The position numbers and the translations under genes are program-made. This document shows, in pieces, positions 53,801-61,389 of a DNA stretch of 64,000 nucleotides. A model generated the notes under the pieces. The model was not told the origin of the DNA and made no database searches. It saw nothing but the letters and a program-made list of their open reading frames with translations. Location of the stretch: NCBI GenBank assembly GCA_046153685.1, contig JBJXGH010000016.1:1-64000 (forward strand). The letters run 5' to 3'. Each line of letters starts with the position of its first letter. Position 1 is the stretch's first letter. This DNA comes from CAMAPP01 sp046153685. GTDB taxonomy: Bacteria; Pseudomonadota; Alphaproteobacteria; CADEGL01.

Positions 53801-54041
53801 CGACGAAGCGGTGCGACGCATCCAGTCGCGACTGCGGGTCGGCAATGTCTATGTCAACCGCAACATGATCGGCGCGGTCGTCGGCGTGCAGCCTTTCGGT
53901 GGCGAGGGGCTGTCGGGCACCGGCCCCAAGGCGGGCGGCCCGCGCTATCTTCACCGCTTCGCGACCGAGCGCGTGCTGTCGGTCAACACCACGGCCACGG
54001 GCGGCAATGCCGCGCTGTTGTCCTTGCGCGAGGAAGATTAA
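50877..54041 (+). CDS. putA: Bifunctional proline dehydrogenase / P5C dehydrogenase PutA
   Basis: 1054 residues. It oxidises proline to pyrroline-5-carboxylate (FAD) and then to glutamate (NAD+). The PRODH barrel has RLVKGAYWDTEIKRGQERGL, FASHNAVTLATI and FQRLHGMGEQLY; the aldehyde dehydrogenase part has SPWNFPLAIFTGQIAAALAA, a Glu in LIAETGGQNALIV and catalytic Cys841 in SAGQRCSALRV. The N-terminal DNA-binding ribbon-helix-helix of E. coli PutA is missing, so this is the shorter non-regulatory type. It converges with the wHTH gene, overlapping it by four bases at the stop. Confidence 0.96.
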   Translation: MTAAKMIFSTPWPGPNAARAAISAAYRADETAIVAARLAEASLSAQAQARVRARAADLVIAVRRARHGQGGIESFLHEYKLSSREGIVLMCLAEALLRIPDADTADLLIRDKLASADWSRHAGASESLFVNASTWALMLTGKVVRLDDPERANFVGTLGRLVARAGEPIIRQAIMQSMRILGRQFVMGRTIEEALARARSAEAAGYRHSYDMLGEAARTAKDARRYFDAYAGAIEAIGKAGGGKDEFEGPGISVKLSALHPRYQFAQHRRAVAETGGQLLELARLAKRAGIGLTVDAEEADRLDLSLDVIDAVARDSSLAGWNGFGLAIQAYQKRCRPLIDWLGELARVSHRRLMVRLVKGAYWDTEIKRGQERGLDGYPVFTRKGSTDVSYIACAKALLDGRDAFYPQFASHNAVTLATILELADGRKDFEFQRLHGMGEQLYAEVVGPEKLGLACRVYAPTGSHEDLLPYLVRRLLENGANTSFVNRIVDESLPVEDIVADPVAKVRALADKPHPGIPLPAGLFGADRKNSMGVDLSDPAALVPLGQAMARAAEEPWLAQPIVGGQAQSGTMAETRDPSDLRRVVGRVSVAAESHVEAALASASAAAVSWDRTPATERAACLDRHADLLEGNLALFMALAVREAGKSLPDALGEVREAADFCRYYAARARAEFAAPQVLPGPTGEDNTIALHGRGAFACISPWNFPLAIFTGQIAAALAAGNAVVAKPAEQTSLIAAAAVRLMHQAGIPGDVLHLLPGSGEIVGARLVRDQRVAGVAFTGSTEVARAIAATLASRPGPLVPLIAETGGQNALIVDSSALAEQVVDDTIVSAFQSAGQRCSALRVLFVQDDVADKFLTMLSGAMEELVIGDPGLIETDIGPVIDAEAKAVLECHAARMRREAKLVYAVELGAATAHGNFVAPQAFEIDSISRLEREVFGPILHVVRYRADRLEQVIDDVNATGYGLTLGIHSRIDEAVRRIQSRLRVGNVYVNRNMIGAVVGVQPFGGEGLSGTGPKAGGPRYLHRFATERVLSVNTTATGGNAALLSLREED

Positions 54042-54454
54042 TAGGGAGCCTCGCCTCGGCCGGCGCCGGGATTGTCGTCGAGGGCATAGCCGAAACCGTG
54101 AACGGTGCGAACGAGGTCCGGCTCGCCGCACGAATTGAGCGCGCGGCGCAGATGTCGGATGTTCACGTCCACGGTGCGCGCTCCGGTCTCGGGCTTATTG
54201 GGCCATAGGATATCGAGCAAGAGGTCGCGGGTATGCACCCGCCCGGGACGCCCCATGAAATACACCAGCATCCGGAATGCGGTCGGGTTGAGCTTCAACC
54301 GGCGCGTGCCGCGCCATGCGATGAGGCGCGCCAGATCGACGCGCAGGTCTCGAAATGTCATGACCTCGTCCGCGTTGGGGGGGGCGGACGAGTTTGACGA
54401 GCCCTGTCGGGGCGATGGATTTCGAGCCAAGCCGGGAATCTGTGCCTGGTCCAA
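54038..54454 (-). CDS. Receiver-less OmpR/PhoB-type DNA-binding protein
   Basis: 138 residues. The C-terminal ~95 residues form a winged helix: KLNPTAFRMLVYFMGRPGRV, HTRDLLLDILWPNKP and TVDVNIRHLRRAL, closing with VRTVHGFGYAL. There is no receiver domain: the first ~32 residues are a low-complexity Ser/Pro/Asn stretch. So it cannot be phosphorylated in the usual way. It follows the iron-binding protein by 11 bp and is probably co-transcribed with it. Confidence 0.8.
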   Translation of the reverse strand: MDQAQIPGLARNPSPRQGSSNSSAPPNADEVMTFRDLRVDLARLIAWRGTRRLKLNPTAFRMLVYFMGRPGRVHTRDLLLDILWPNKPETGARTVDVNIRHLRRALNSCGEPDLVRTVHGFGYALDDNPGAGRGEAPY

Positions 54455-54465
54455 GGCGGTGCCGT

Positions 54466-55491
54466 TCAGCGCCAGCCAACCCGGTCGAAGATGCGCAGGG
54501 TTTCGGCCTGATGCTTGCCGATTTCGGCGAGCGACAGGGTGTCGCTCTTGAAGGCGCCGAAATCCGCGACCACGCCTGAGATCGCCACGTTCCGGCGCAC
54601 GGGGAACTCGTAAACCGCCTCGGCATACAGTCGCTGCGCCATATCGCCCGAGAGAAATTCGAGAAAGCGTTGAGCCTCGGCCTTGTTGCGCGCGCCTTTG
54701 GTCACGCCCGCGCCGCTCACATTGATGTGCGCGCCCCGGCCTTTCTGGTCGGGCCAGAACAGCGCGAGCTTAGCTGCGGCTTGTCTGTCCTCGGCCTTCT
54801 GCGACTGTAGCAGGCCCGCGAAGTAGTAGGTGTTGGCGACCGCGATATCGCACGCGCCCGCGGCCACGGCCAGAATTTGGTCTCGGTCGCCGCCCTGCGG
54901 CGGGCGGGCGAAGTTCGCGACCATGGCTTTCGCCCAGTTTTCGGCCGCCGCCGCGCCGCTCGTTGCGATCATGGCGGCGAGTAGGGACTGGTTGTACACG
55001 TTCGACGACGAACGGACACAGATGCGGCCCTTCCATTTGGAATCGGCGAGCGCGGCATAGCTCGAAAGCTCCTCGGCCTTGACCCTATCCTTGGCGTGGA
55101 AGATCACCCGCGCGCGAACCGACAGGCCGAACCACTCGCCCTCGGGATCGCGTAGCTCCGCCGGAATGGCTGTTTCGAGGGCGGTTGATTTCAGGGGCTG
55201 AAGCATGCCGGCCAGTTTTGCGCGAACCAGCCGGCCGACATCCACCGTCAGAAATAGATCGGCTGGGCTGTTCGCGCCCTCGGCACGCAGGCGTTCGAAC
55301 AACGCGTCCTCTCCGCCGCTCACGAGATTGACCTTAATGCCCGTCTCCGCACTGAAGGCGTCGAGAAGAGGGCGGATGAGGTGCTCTTGCCGCGTGGAGT
55401 AGATGTTCAACTCGGCGGCGCAGGCCGGAACCGCGAAACCGGTGCAGGCGGAAACCACGAGGGCGGCAAGGGCAAGAATCGCACGGTGCAT
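54466..55491 (-). CDS. Iron(III)-type periplasmic substrate-binding protein (FbpA-like)
   Basis: 341 residues from ATG 55491; the frame is open to 55608 but that leader is not a signal peptide. The signal region MHRAILALAALVVSACTGFA has either a lipobox ending at Cys16 or a later signal-peptidase site after ACA. The mature part opens ELNIYSTRQEHLIRPLLDAF and contains ANTYYFAGLL, the Tyr pair that coordinates ferric iron in FbpA. No permease or ATPase gene accompanies it. A palindromic iron-box-like sequence lies upstream (55587). Confidence 0.88.
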   Translation of the reverse strand: MHRAILALAALVVSACTGFAVPACAAELNIYSTRQEHLIRPLLDAFSAETGIKVNLVSGGEDALFERLRAEGANSPADLFLTVDVGRLVRAKLAGMLQPLKSTALETAIPAELRDPEGEWFGLSVRARVIFHAKDRVKAEELSSYAALADSKWKGRICVRSSSNVYNQSLLAAMIATSGAAAAENWAKAMVANFARPPQGGDRDQILAVAAGACDIAVANTYYFAGLLQSQKAEDRQAAAKLALFWPDQKGRGAHINVSGAGVTKGARNKAEAQRFLEFLSGDMAQRLYAEAVYEFPVRRNVAISGVVADFGAFKSDTLSLAEIGKHQAETLRIFDRVGWR

Positions 55492-55586
55492 GGCAGGGCC
55501 TCGATCTCTGTATCGGCGGCATTCGGGGGTGTACCCGGGACGCGTCCTAGCCGCTCGTCCGCGATCATAGTAATTCGGCGGACAAA

Positions 55587-55607
55587 TGCAAGTAAGAAGT
55601 ATTCGCA
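55587..55607. promoter_or_regulatory. Possible iron-responsive operator (Fur-like palindrome)
   Basis: TGCAAGTAAGAAGTATTCGCA at 55587-55607 is an imperfect inverted repeat (TGC at one end, GCA at the other, GAATA/TAAGT between) inside an AT-rich patch, 96 bp upstream of the iron-binding protein's ATG. It resembles Fur boxes of the TGCGAAT type. The match is loose, so the identity of the regulator (Fur, Irr, RirA) is open. Confidence 0.35.
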
Positions 55608-55681
55608 ATTACGCGGAAAGCGGCAAAGCCGGATCTCGGGCGCGGTTGACGGCCGGGCGCGCCCCGCTGGATCGAAGATAT

Positions 55682-56857
55682 CTAGGGCAGGCGGCCCGCC
55701 AGGCTGGCTTCGAGAAGCATGCGGTGCTCCGCATCGCCCACGGGCCTGGGATTGGTGCCGGCGCTCGGATCGGCGGTCGCCATGCTGGCGAGTTCGTCCA
55801 GGCGGTCCTCGCCGACATCGAGTTCGGCGAGGGTGTGGGGCACGCCCAGGGCCGCGCGCAATTCGAGCACCCAATCGAGGAAGGCCGAGAAATTGGCGGG
55901 CAGGCCGATATAGCCAGCCAAGCGCGCGATGCGTTCCTCGATGATCGGCCGGTTGAATGCCAGCACATAGGGCATGAACACGGCATTGGTCAGGCCGTGA
56001 TGGGTGTCGTACACGGCGCCGACCGGGTGCGACAGGGAATGAATGGCGCCCAGGCCCTTCTGGAACGCCGTCGCGCCCATGGTGGATGCCGCCATCATAT
56101 AGGCGCGCGCGGTCAGATTGGCGCCGTCGGCGACGGCCGTCGGCAGCCATTCGCGCACGAGGCGAATGCCTTCGAGTGCGATGCCGTCGGCCTGGGGATG
56201 GAATACGGGCGAACAATAGGCTTCGAGATTGTGGGCGAAGGCGTCCATGCCGGTCGCGGCCGTGAGCCGCGCGGACAGGCCAAGAGTCAGGGCCGGATCG
56301 CCGATCACGAGGCTTGGCTGAATCCGCGGATGGAAGATGAGGCGCTTGGTGTGGCTTTCCTCCTCGGTCACGACCGCGACGCGACCAACTTCCGAACCCG
56401 TGCCCGAGGTTGTCGGAACGGCGATAATGGGCGCGATGGCATCGGTGTTCGCGCGTGTCCAGTTATCGCCGACATCCTCGAAATCCCAGAGCTTGCGGGT
56501 TTGACCGCTCATGAAGGCGACGGCCTTGCCGACGTCGAGGGCGCTGCCGCCGCCGAACGCGATCACCCCGTCATGCTTGCCGGCCTTGAAGGCCGCAACG
56601 CCATCCTCGACGTTCCTGCCCACGGGATTGGGGCGCAGATCGTCGAACAGCGCCGAGCCGAGTTTCGCCGCGCCGAGCGCCGCTAGCGCGTCCGTGATCA
56701 TCGCAAGCTTGGAGAGGCCCGGGTCGGTCACGAGGAGCGGACGCGCAATTCCGAGAGCGCGGCAGGCTTCGGGCAATTCCGCGATGCGTTCTGGGCCGAA
56801 CCAGATTCGCGCCGGATAGTTCCAGTTGCCCTTCAAGGTCTTGGAGTCGGGGATCAT
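55682..56857 (-). CDS. Iron-containing alcohol dehydrogenase
   Basis: 391 residues from ATG 56857, which overlaps the aldehyde dehydrogenase stop (ATGA on the minus strand). Motifs GGGSALDVGKAVAFM (NAD), PTTSGTGSEV, and the metal-binding histidines in DAFAHNLEAY and SLSHPVGAVYDTHHGLTNA are present. Type III (Fe2+) alcohol dehydrogenases interconvert alcohols and aldehydes, e.g. 4-hydroxybutyrate and succinate semialdehyde. It is the last gene of a three-gene minus-strand unit with an ALDH and a ligase. Confidence 0.92.
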   Translation of the reverse strand: MIPDSKTLKGNWNYPARIWFGPERIAELPEACRALGIARPLLVTDPGLSKLAMITDALAALGAAKLGSALFDDLRPNPVGRNVEDGVAAFKAGKHDGVIAFGGGSALDVGKAVAFMSGQTRKLWDFEDVGDNWTRANTDAIAPIIAVPTTSGTGSEVGRVAVVTEEESHTKRLIFHPRIQPSLVIGDPALTLGLSARLTAATGMDAFAHNLEAYCSPVFHPQADGIALEGIRLVREWLPTAVADGANLTARAYMMAASTMGATAFQKGLGAIHSLSHPVGAVYDTHHGLTNAVFMPYVLAFNRPIIEERIARLAGYIGLPANFSAFLDWVLELRAALGVPHTLAELDVGEDRLDELASMATADPSAGTNPRPVGDAEHRMLLEASLAGRLP

Positions 56858-58251
56858 GCGCTCGTCCGGGTTCGGAGATGAAAGGATTTCGGCCGAGTTA
56901 AGTGTTCGTAACCGAGGCGCGACAGCGTGCAACCGCGCCCCGAATCCTTGACGCCCGCCCAGGCGAGCGCCGGGTCAAGATAGTCGCAGCGGTTCATGAA
57001 CCATGTCCCGGTTTGAACCGCATCGCCGATCCCGATCGCCGCCGCTTCGTCGGCGGTCCAGATCGCCGCTGTGAGGCCGTAGCGGCTGTCGTTCATCAAT
57101 TGGATCGCTTCGTCGTCCGAGCTCACCCGCATGATGCCGATGGCCGGGCCGAATGTTTCCTCGGACATGATACGCATGGCGTGGCTCACGTCCACGAGCA
57201 CGCTGGGGCCAAGGTACGGCGTGCCCGCGCGCGAGGCGGGAAAGGACGATTCGCCAAGCAAGATCCTGGCGCCCTGGCTTCGCGCTTCGGCGACTTGGCC
57301 GCGGACGAATTCGGCGGCGCGCGCACGCACGACAGGGCCGAGATTGGTCGCGCTCTCGCGCGGATCGCCGAGCGCGTATTTCCGGGTGAGGGCGACGAAG
57401 CCGTCGATAAAGCGGTCGTAAACATCGGCGTGGACATAGATGCGCTCGATTGCGCAGCACGACTGACCCGAATTGAAGAACGCGCCATCGACCAGGTTTT
57501 CAATCGCATGGCCGAGATCGGCATCGGCGCGAACATAGGCCGGATCCTTGCCGCCAAGCTCGAGGCCGATGCCGATGAACCGCCCCGCAGCCGCGCGCTG
57601 CACCGCGTGCCCGCCCTCGACCGAGCCCGTGAAACACACGAAGTCGATTTCGGGCGCCGCGATCATGCGCGCGGTGTCGTCGTGCGACAAGAACAGATGC
57701 TGAAATACCCCGTCCGGCAGGCCCGCCGCTTCGAAGGCTTCGGCGAAGCGCTCGGCGCAGCGCGGCGTTTGGGCGGAATGCTTGAGGATGACGCTATTGC
57801 CCGCGGCCAGCGCGGGGATGATGGAATTGACCGCCGTCAGATAGGGATAGTTCCACGGCGCGATGGTGAACACGACGCCGAGCGGGACGCGCCGGATGAA
57901 GCGGGTGAATCCGGCCTTGGGTTCGACGGCGATATCGGCCATCCCATCGGGCGCGATTGTCAGCATGTGGCGCGCGCGCTCCTCGAACCCGCGCACTTCG
58001 CCGGGGCTTTGGGAAATTGGCCGGCCGATTTGCCAGGTGATTTCCTCGGCGATCGCATCGCGCAGGGCAACGAAGGCATCGACCGCGCGGCCGAGAAGCG
58101 CGCAGCGTTCGGCGATGGGAATTTGCCCCCAAGCGCGCGCCGCGCGCCGCGCGGTGACGAGCGTGGCATCGATCGCGGCGGCGTCCGCCAGCGGTCGCTC
58201 GGCGTAGATGCGGCCGTCGATCGGCGAAATGGTCCGGATGGTCTCAGCCAT
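56854..58251 (-). CDS. Aldehyde dehydrogenase
   Basis: 465 residues. NAD(P)-binding and catalytic parts are clear: FTIAPWNYPYLTAVNSIIPA, Glu in LELGGKDPAYV and catalytic Cys in FFNSGQSCCAIERIYV. It is short for the superfamily (often about 480-500). Its place between a glutamine-synthetase-like ligase and an iron alcohol dehydrogenase suggests oxidation of a gamma-glutamyl-aminoaldehyde or of succinate semialdehyde. It starts 4 bp after the ligase stop. Confidence 0.92.
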   Translation of the reverse strand: MAETIRTISPIDGRIYAERPLADAAAIDATLVTARRAARAWGQIPIAERCALLGRAVDAFVALRDAIAEEITWQIGRPISQSPGEVRGFEERARHMLTIAPDGMADIAVEPKAGFTRFIRRVPLGVVFTIAPWNYPYLTAVNSIIPALAAGNSVILKHSAQTPRCAERFAEAFEAAGLPDGVFQHLFLSHDDTARMIAAPEIDFVCFTGSVEGGHAVQRAAAGRFIGIGLELGGKDPAYVRADADLGHAIENLVDGAFFNSGQSCCAIERIYVHADVYDRFIDGFVALTRKYALGDPRESATNLGPVVRARAAEFVRGQVAEARSQGARILLGESSFPASRAGTPYLGPSVLVDVSHAMRIMSEETFGPAIGIMRVSSDDEAIQLMNDSRYGLTAAIWTADEAAAIGIGDAVQTGTWFMNRCDYLDPALAWAGVKDSGRGCTLSRLGYEHLTRPKSFHLRTRTSA

Positions 58252-58255
58252 CGTC

Positions 58256-59665
58256 CTATCCCCGCTCGAAATAGCGGCGCAGCTCCCAATCGGTGATGCG
58301 CTTGTCGTATTCGTTCTGCTCGATATGTCCGGTATGGACGTAGTGGTCGATCACGTCGTCGCCGAAGGCCGCGCGCAAGACCTTCGACTTGTCGAGGGCA
58401 TCCACCGCATCGCGCAGGGTCTTGGGAATCTCGCGCAGAGTTTGTTCGTAAAGATTGCCCTTGGCCATGGGTTCGAGTTTCAACTCCCGCCCGATGCCGT
58501 AGAGGCCCGCGGCCAAAAGGGCGGCGAAGGCGAGATAGGGATTGGCGTCGGCGCCGGGCACGCGGCATTCCACGCGCAGGCCCGCGCCCTCGCCGCAGAT
58601 GCGGAAGCCGGCGGTGCGGTTGTCGGTGCTCCACACCGCCTTGGTGGGCGCGAACGAGCCCGCCTGGAAGCGCTTGTAGGAGTTGATGAAGGGCGCGAGG
58701 AAAAAAGCGTATTCGCGCGCCAGCGCCAATTGGCCGGCGAGATAGTGTTGGAACAATTTGGACATGCCGAGCGGCGCCTTGGGATCGTGGAACAGGGCGC
58801 GGCCGGTTTTGGCGTCCCACAGCGAATTGTGGACATGGCAGGACGAGCCCGCCTGAACGAAATCCCACTTGGCCATGAAGGTCACGCTCTTGCCATGGGC
58901 GTGGGCGATCTCCTTGACGCCGTTCTTGTAGATGGCGTGACGGTCCGCCATGACGAGCGCCTCGCCGTATCGCAGATTGATCTCGGCCTGGCCGAAGCCG
59001 CATTCGCCTTTCGAGAACTCGACGGGGATGCCCGCATTTTCCATGAAGTTGCGGATATCGCGGACGAGAGGTTCTTCCTTGGTGGTCTGGAAGATGTGGT
59101 AGTCCTCGTTGTACCAGCCGGGCGGAACGAGGCCGCGATATTCCTTCGTGCGCGCGGCGGCGAAGCTGTCCTCGAAGATGTAGAACTCCAGTTCCGAACC
59201 CATCTTGGAGACGAAGCCCAGTTGGCGCGCGCGCGCGATCTGGCGCTTGAGGATGGAGCGGGGCGCGTGCGGCAAGTCGTGGCCGTGATGGTCGCGGCAA
59301 TCTGCCATGACCAGTGCCGTCGCCGGAAGCCAGGGGATGCGCCGCAGCGTCAAGAGATCGGCCTTCACGAGGAAATCGCCGTAACCCAAGGCCCAGGACG
59401 AGGCCTTGTAGCCCTGCACCGTGTCCATCTCCATGTCGGTCGCGAGCAGGTAATCGCAGGCGTGCGCTTCGTGCGCGACGTGCTCGAGGAAATACCGCCC
59501 GACCACGCGCTTGCCGAGCAGGCGACCCTGCTGGTCGGGAAAACACGTGAGCACCGTATCGATCTCGCCCGATTTCACGAGGCGCGCGAGGGCGGCCATG
59601 TCGAGCATGCCGGGAACGGGCGTGCGGTCGGGCTTTTTCGATGCGGAACGCGAGGACGGACTCAT
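58256..59665 (-). CDS. Glutamine synthetase-like gamma-glutamyl ligase
   Basis: 469 residues from ATG 59665; upstream in-frame residues are not conserved. Glutamine synthetase features include the N-terminal beta-grasp (VLTCFPDQQGRLLGKRVVG), SKMGSELEFYIFED and AGSSCHVHNSLWD in the catalytic barrel. It lacks GlnA's adenylylation-loop pattern and resembles PuuA-type enzymes that join glutamate to an amine. With the ALDH and alcohol dehydrogenase downstream it likely begins the breakdown of an amine. It is divergent from nothing; the LysR gene upstream is on the same strand. Confidence 0.9.
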   Translation of the reverse strand: MSPSSRSASKKPDRTPVPGMLDMAALARLVKSGEIDTVLTCFPDQQGRLLGKRVVGRYFLEHVAHEAHACDYLLATDMEMDTVQGYKASSWALGYGDFLVKADLLTLRRIPWLPATALVMADCRDHHGHDLPHAPRSILKRQIARARQLGFVSKMGSELEFYIFEDSFAAARTKEYRGLVPPGWYNEDYHIFQTTKEEPLVRDIRNFMENAGIPVEFSKGECGFGQAEINLRYGEALVMADRHAIYKNGVKEIAHAHGKSVTFMAKWDFVQAGSSCHVHNSLWDAKTGRALFHDPKAPLGMSKLFQHYLAGQLALAREYAFFLAPFINSYKRFQAGSFAPTKAVWSTDNRTAGFRICGEGAGLRVECRVPGADANPYLAFAALLAAGLYGIGRELKLEPMAKGNLYEQTLREIPKTLRDAVDALDKSKVLRAAFGDDVIDHYVHTGHIEQNEYDKRITDWELRRYFERG

Positions 59666-59763
59666 GGCTTGGCTCCGGGCAGGAAGCGGAGCGCGCACTC
59701 TAGCGGAGCCGCGCCCCGCGCTCCATCGTGCCCGGTTTCCATCCGAGGGCCGGGCAAGGCGCG

Positions 59764-60669
59764 TCAGCCGGCGTATGCACGAAAGTGCGCCCGCGTGATT
59801 GCCGCGAAGGTCTCGGCCATGCGCGTGGGCCGCGCGCGCTTGAGGCGCGCGAGGGCTATGCGCGTCGGCGGCACGGCTTCGATGAGCGGGCGGGCGACGA
59901 CGCGGCCGCCATCATAGGTCGTGTCGGTCGCCGGGCGGGTGTTCAGCAGGGTGTAGCCGTGGCCGTGGGCGACGAGGCCGCGCACCATCTCGTAGGACGA
60001 ACTTCGCATCCCGATGCGCGGCTCGAGACCGAGATTGAAGAAGATCGACAGGAAGAACTCGCGGCTCGCCGGCAAGTCCAAGAGGACCATGGGCTCAGCC
60101 GATAGCTCCGCGAGCGAGACCCGCGCGGCCTTGGCCAGGCGGTGATCCGCGGGCAGCAGGGCATGGGTTGGCAGCGATAGAACCTCTTCGGCCTCGATCG
60201 CCTCGTCCAGCCCCATGTCGTAGAGCAGGGCCAATTCGGTTTCGCCCGCCTCCAGCGCCTCGCGTACGTCATCGAGGCTACCTTCGCGCACGCGCACCGC
60301 GATCTCTGGATGGCGGGTACGCAACTCGGCCAACAGGCGCGGCAGATAGATGGGCGAAAAAGTCACGAAGCAGCCGAATTCAAGCGTGCCCGCGAGACCT
60401 TGGCCCAGGCCGCGCGCCTCGGCCTCGAAGGCCTTCGCGCGTTCGAGCAGCTCGCGCGCTTCGGCCAGAACGCGCTTGCCCGCGGGTGTGAGCGAGGTGC
60501 CCTGAGCGTGGTGGCGCAGCAAAAGCTGCACGCCGAATTGCGCCTCAAGTTCGGCGATTGCGGCCGAGACGGAAGGCTGGGAGACGTGAAGTGCGTGGGC
60601 TGCGGCCGTGACCCCGCCTTCATCGGCGGCGGCGACGAAATATCGGACCTGACGCAAGGTGTATGTCAT
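59764..60669 (-). CDS. LysR-family transcriptional regulator
   Basis: 301 residues. Winged HTH (YTLRQVRYFVAAADEGGVTA, AAHALHVSQPSVSAAIAELE) is followed by a substrate-binding domain of periplasmic-protein type (LEFGCFVTFSPIYLPRLLAE). The gene is divergent from the flavin reductase at 60784, with a palindrome (60668) at its start codon, so it probably controls the monooxygenase cluster. The effector is unknown. Confidence 0.9.
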   Translation of the reverse strand: MTYTLRQVRYFVAAADEGGVTAAAHALHVSQPSVSAAIAELEAQFGVQLLLRHHAQGTSLTPAGKRVLAEARELLERAKAFEAEARGLGQGLAGTLEFGCFVTFSPIYLPRLLAELRTRHPEIAVRVREGSLDDVREALEAGETELALLYDMGLDEAIEAEEVLSLPTHALLPADHRLAKAARVSLAELSAEPMVLLDLPASREFFLSIFFNLGLEPRIGMRSSSYEMVRGLVAHGHGYTLLNTRPATDTTYDGGRVVARPLIEAVPPTRIALARLKRARPTRMAETFAAITRAHFRAYAG

Positions 60670-60713
60670 AGGAAAATCCTATTTAGAAGATAGTAACTTA
60701 ATATTTTACCTAT
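60668..60713. promoter_or_regulatory. LysR-type operator region with inverted repeats
   Basis: ATAGGAAAATCCTAT at 60668-60682 is a perfect inverted repeat containing the LysR T-N11-A pattern (TAGGAAAATCCTA). A second inverted copy of the half, ATTTTACCTAT, lies at 60703-60713. They sit in the AT-rich 114-bp gap between the divergent LysR and flavin reductase genes. The first overlaps the LysR start codon, suiting autoregulation. Confidence 0.6.
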
Positions 60714-60783
60714 GCAAACGTGCGGCGCATCGTTCTCGCCGATGCCAAGACCTGGCGGCAAATGACAGCGAAGGGGTCTGACG

Positions 60784-61341
60784 ATGAGCGAAGCGATGAT
60801 GTCCCCGGCCATGTCGGAAATGCCGCCCGCGCCGGGCGTTTTGGCGGCTTCCTTTGTCGCCGTGGGGCGCGAGGATTTTGTCGCGGCCATGCGCAACGCG
60901 CCGACGGCCGTTACGGTCGTGACGACGGACGGGCCCGCCGGACGTTTCGGCGTGACGGTCAGCGCCATGAGTTCGGTCTCGGCGGATCCGCCGGCCGTGC
61001 TTGTCTGTGTCCACAATGCGAGCACCGCCGCCGCGGCTATCGCGCTGAACAAGGCGTTTTGTGTGAATTTGCTGGCGGCGGATCAAGCCGAGCTGTCCGA
61101 CCGTTTCGCCGGGCGGCACAGGGCAGCCGATCGCTTTGCCGGCATCGGCACCGACGCTCTGGGCACGGGCGCGCCCGCGCTTCGGGATGCTTTGTCGATC
61201 TTCGACTGCCGCCTGCTTGAAACCCACCGCTTCGGCACGCATTCGGTCTTCATCGGCCTCGTCGTCGGCGTGCGCCACGGCGAGGGCGCGCCGCTCGTCT
61301 ATTACAACCGCGGCTATTGCCGTCCGGCGCTGGTTGCTTGA
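60784..61341 (+). CDS. Flavin reductase (HpaC-like)
   Basis: 185 residues. The sequence FVAAMRNAPTAVTVVTTDGP, GVTVSAMSSVSADPP and LVCVHNASTAAAAI match the flavin reductase domain that binds FMN/FAD and NADH. It would supply reduced flavin to the HpaB-like monooxygenase 48 bp downstream. The N-terminal 25 residues are Met/Ala/Pro-rich and likely disordered. The gene is divergent from the LysR regulator. Confidence 0.9.
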   Translation: MSEAMMSPAMSEMPPAPGVLAASFVAVGREDFVAAMRNAPTAVTVVTTDGPAGRFGVTVSAMSSVSADPPAVLVCVHNASTAAAAIALNKAFCVNLLAADQAELSDRFAGRHRAADRFAGIGTDALGTGAPALRDALSIFDCRLLETHRFGTHSVFIGLVVGVRHGEGAPLVYYNRGYCRPALVA

Positions 61342-61389
61342 AGGCCCGCCGCCGGGTCACCATCGGAACCGAACAGGGGGAGCATCGCC

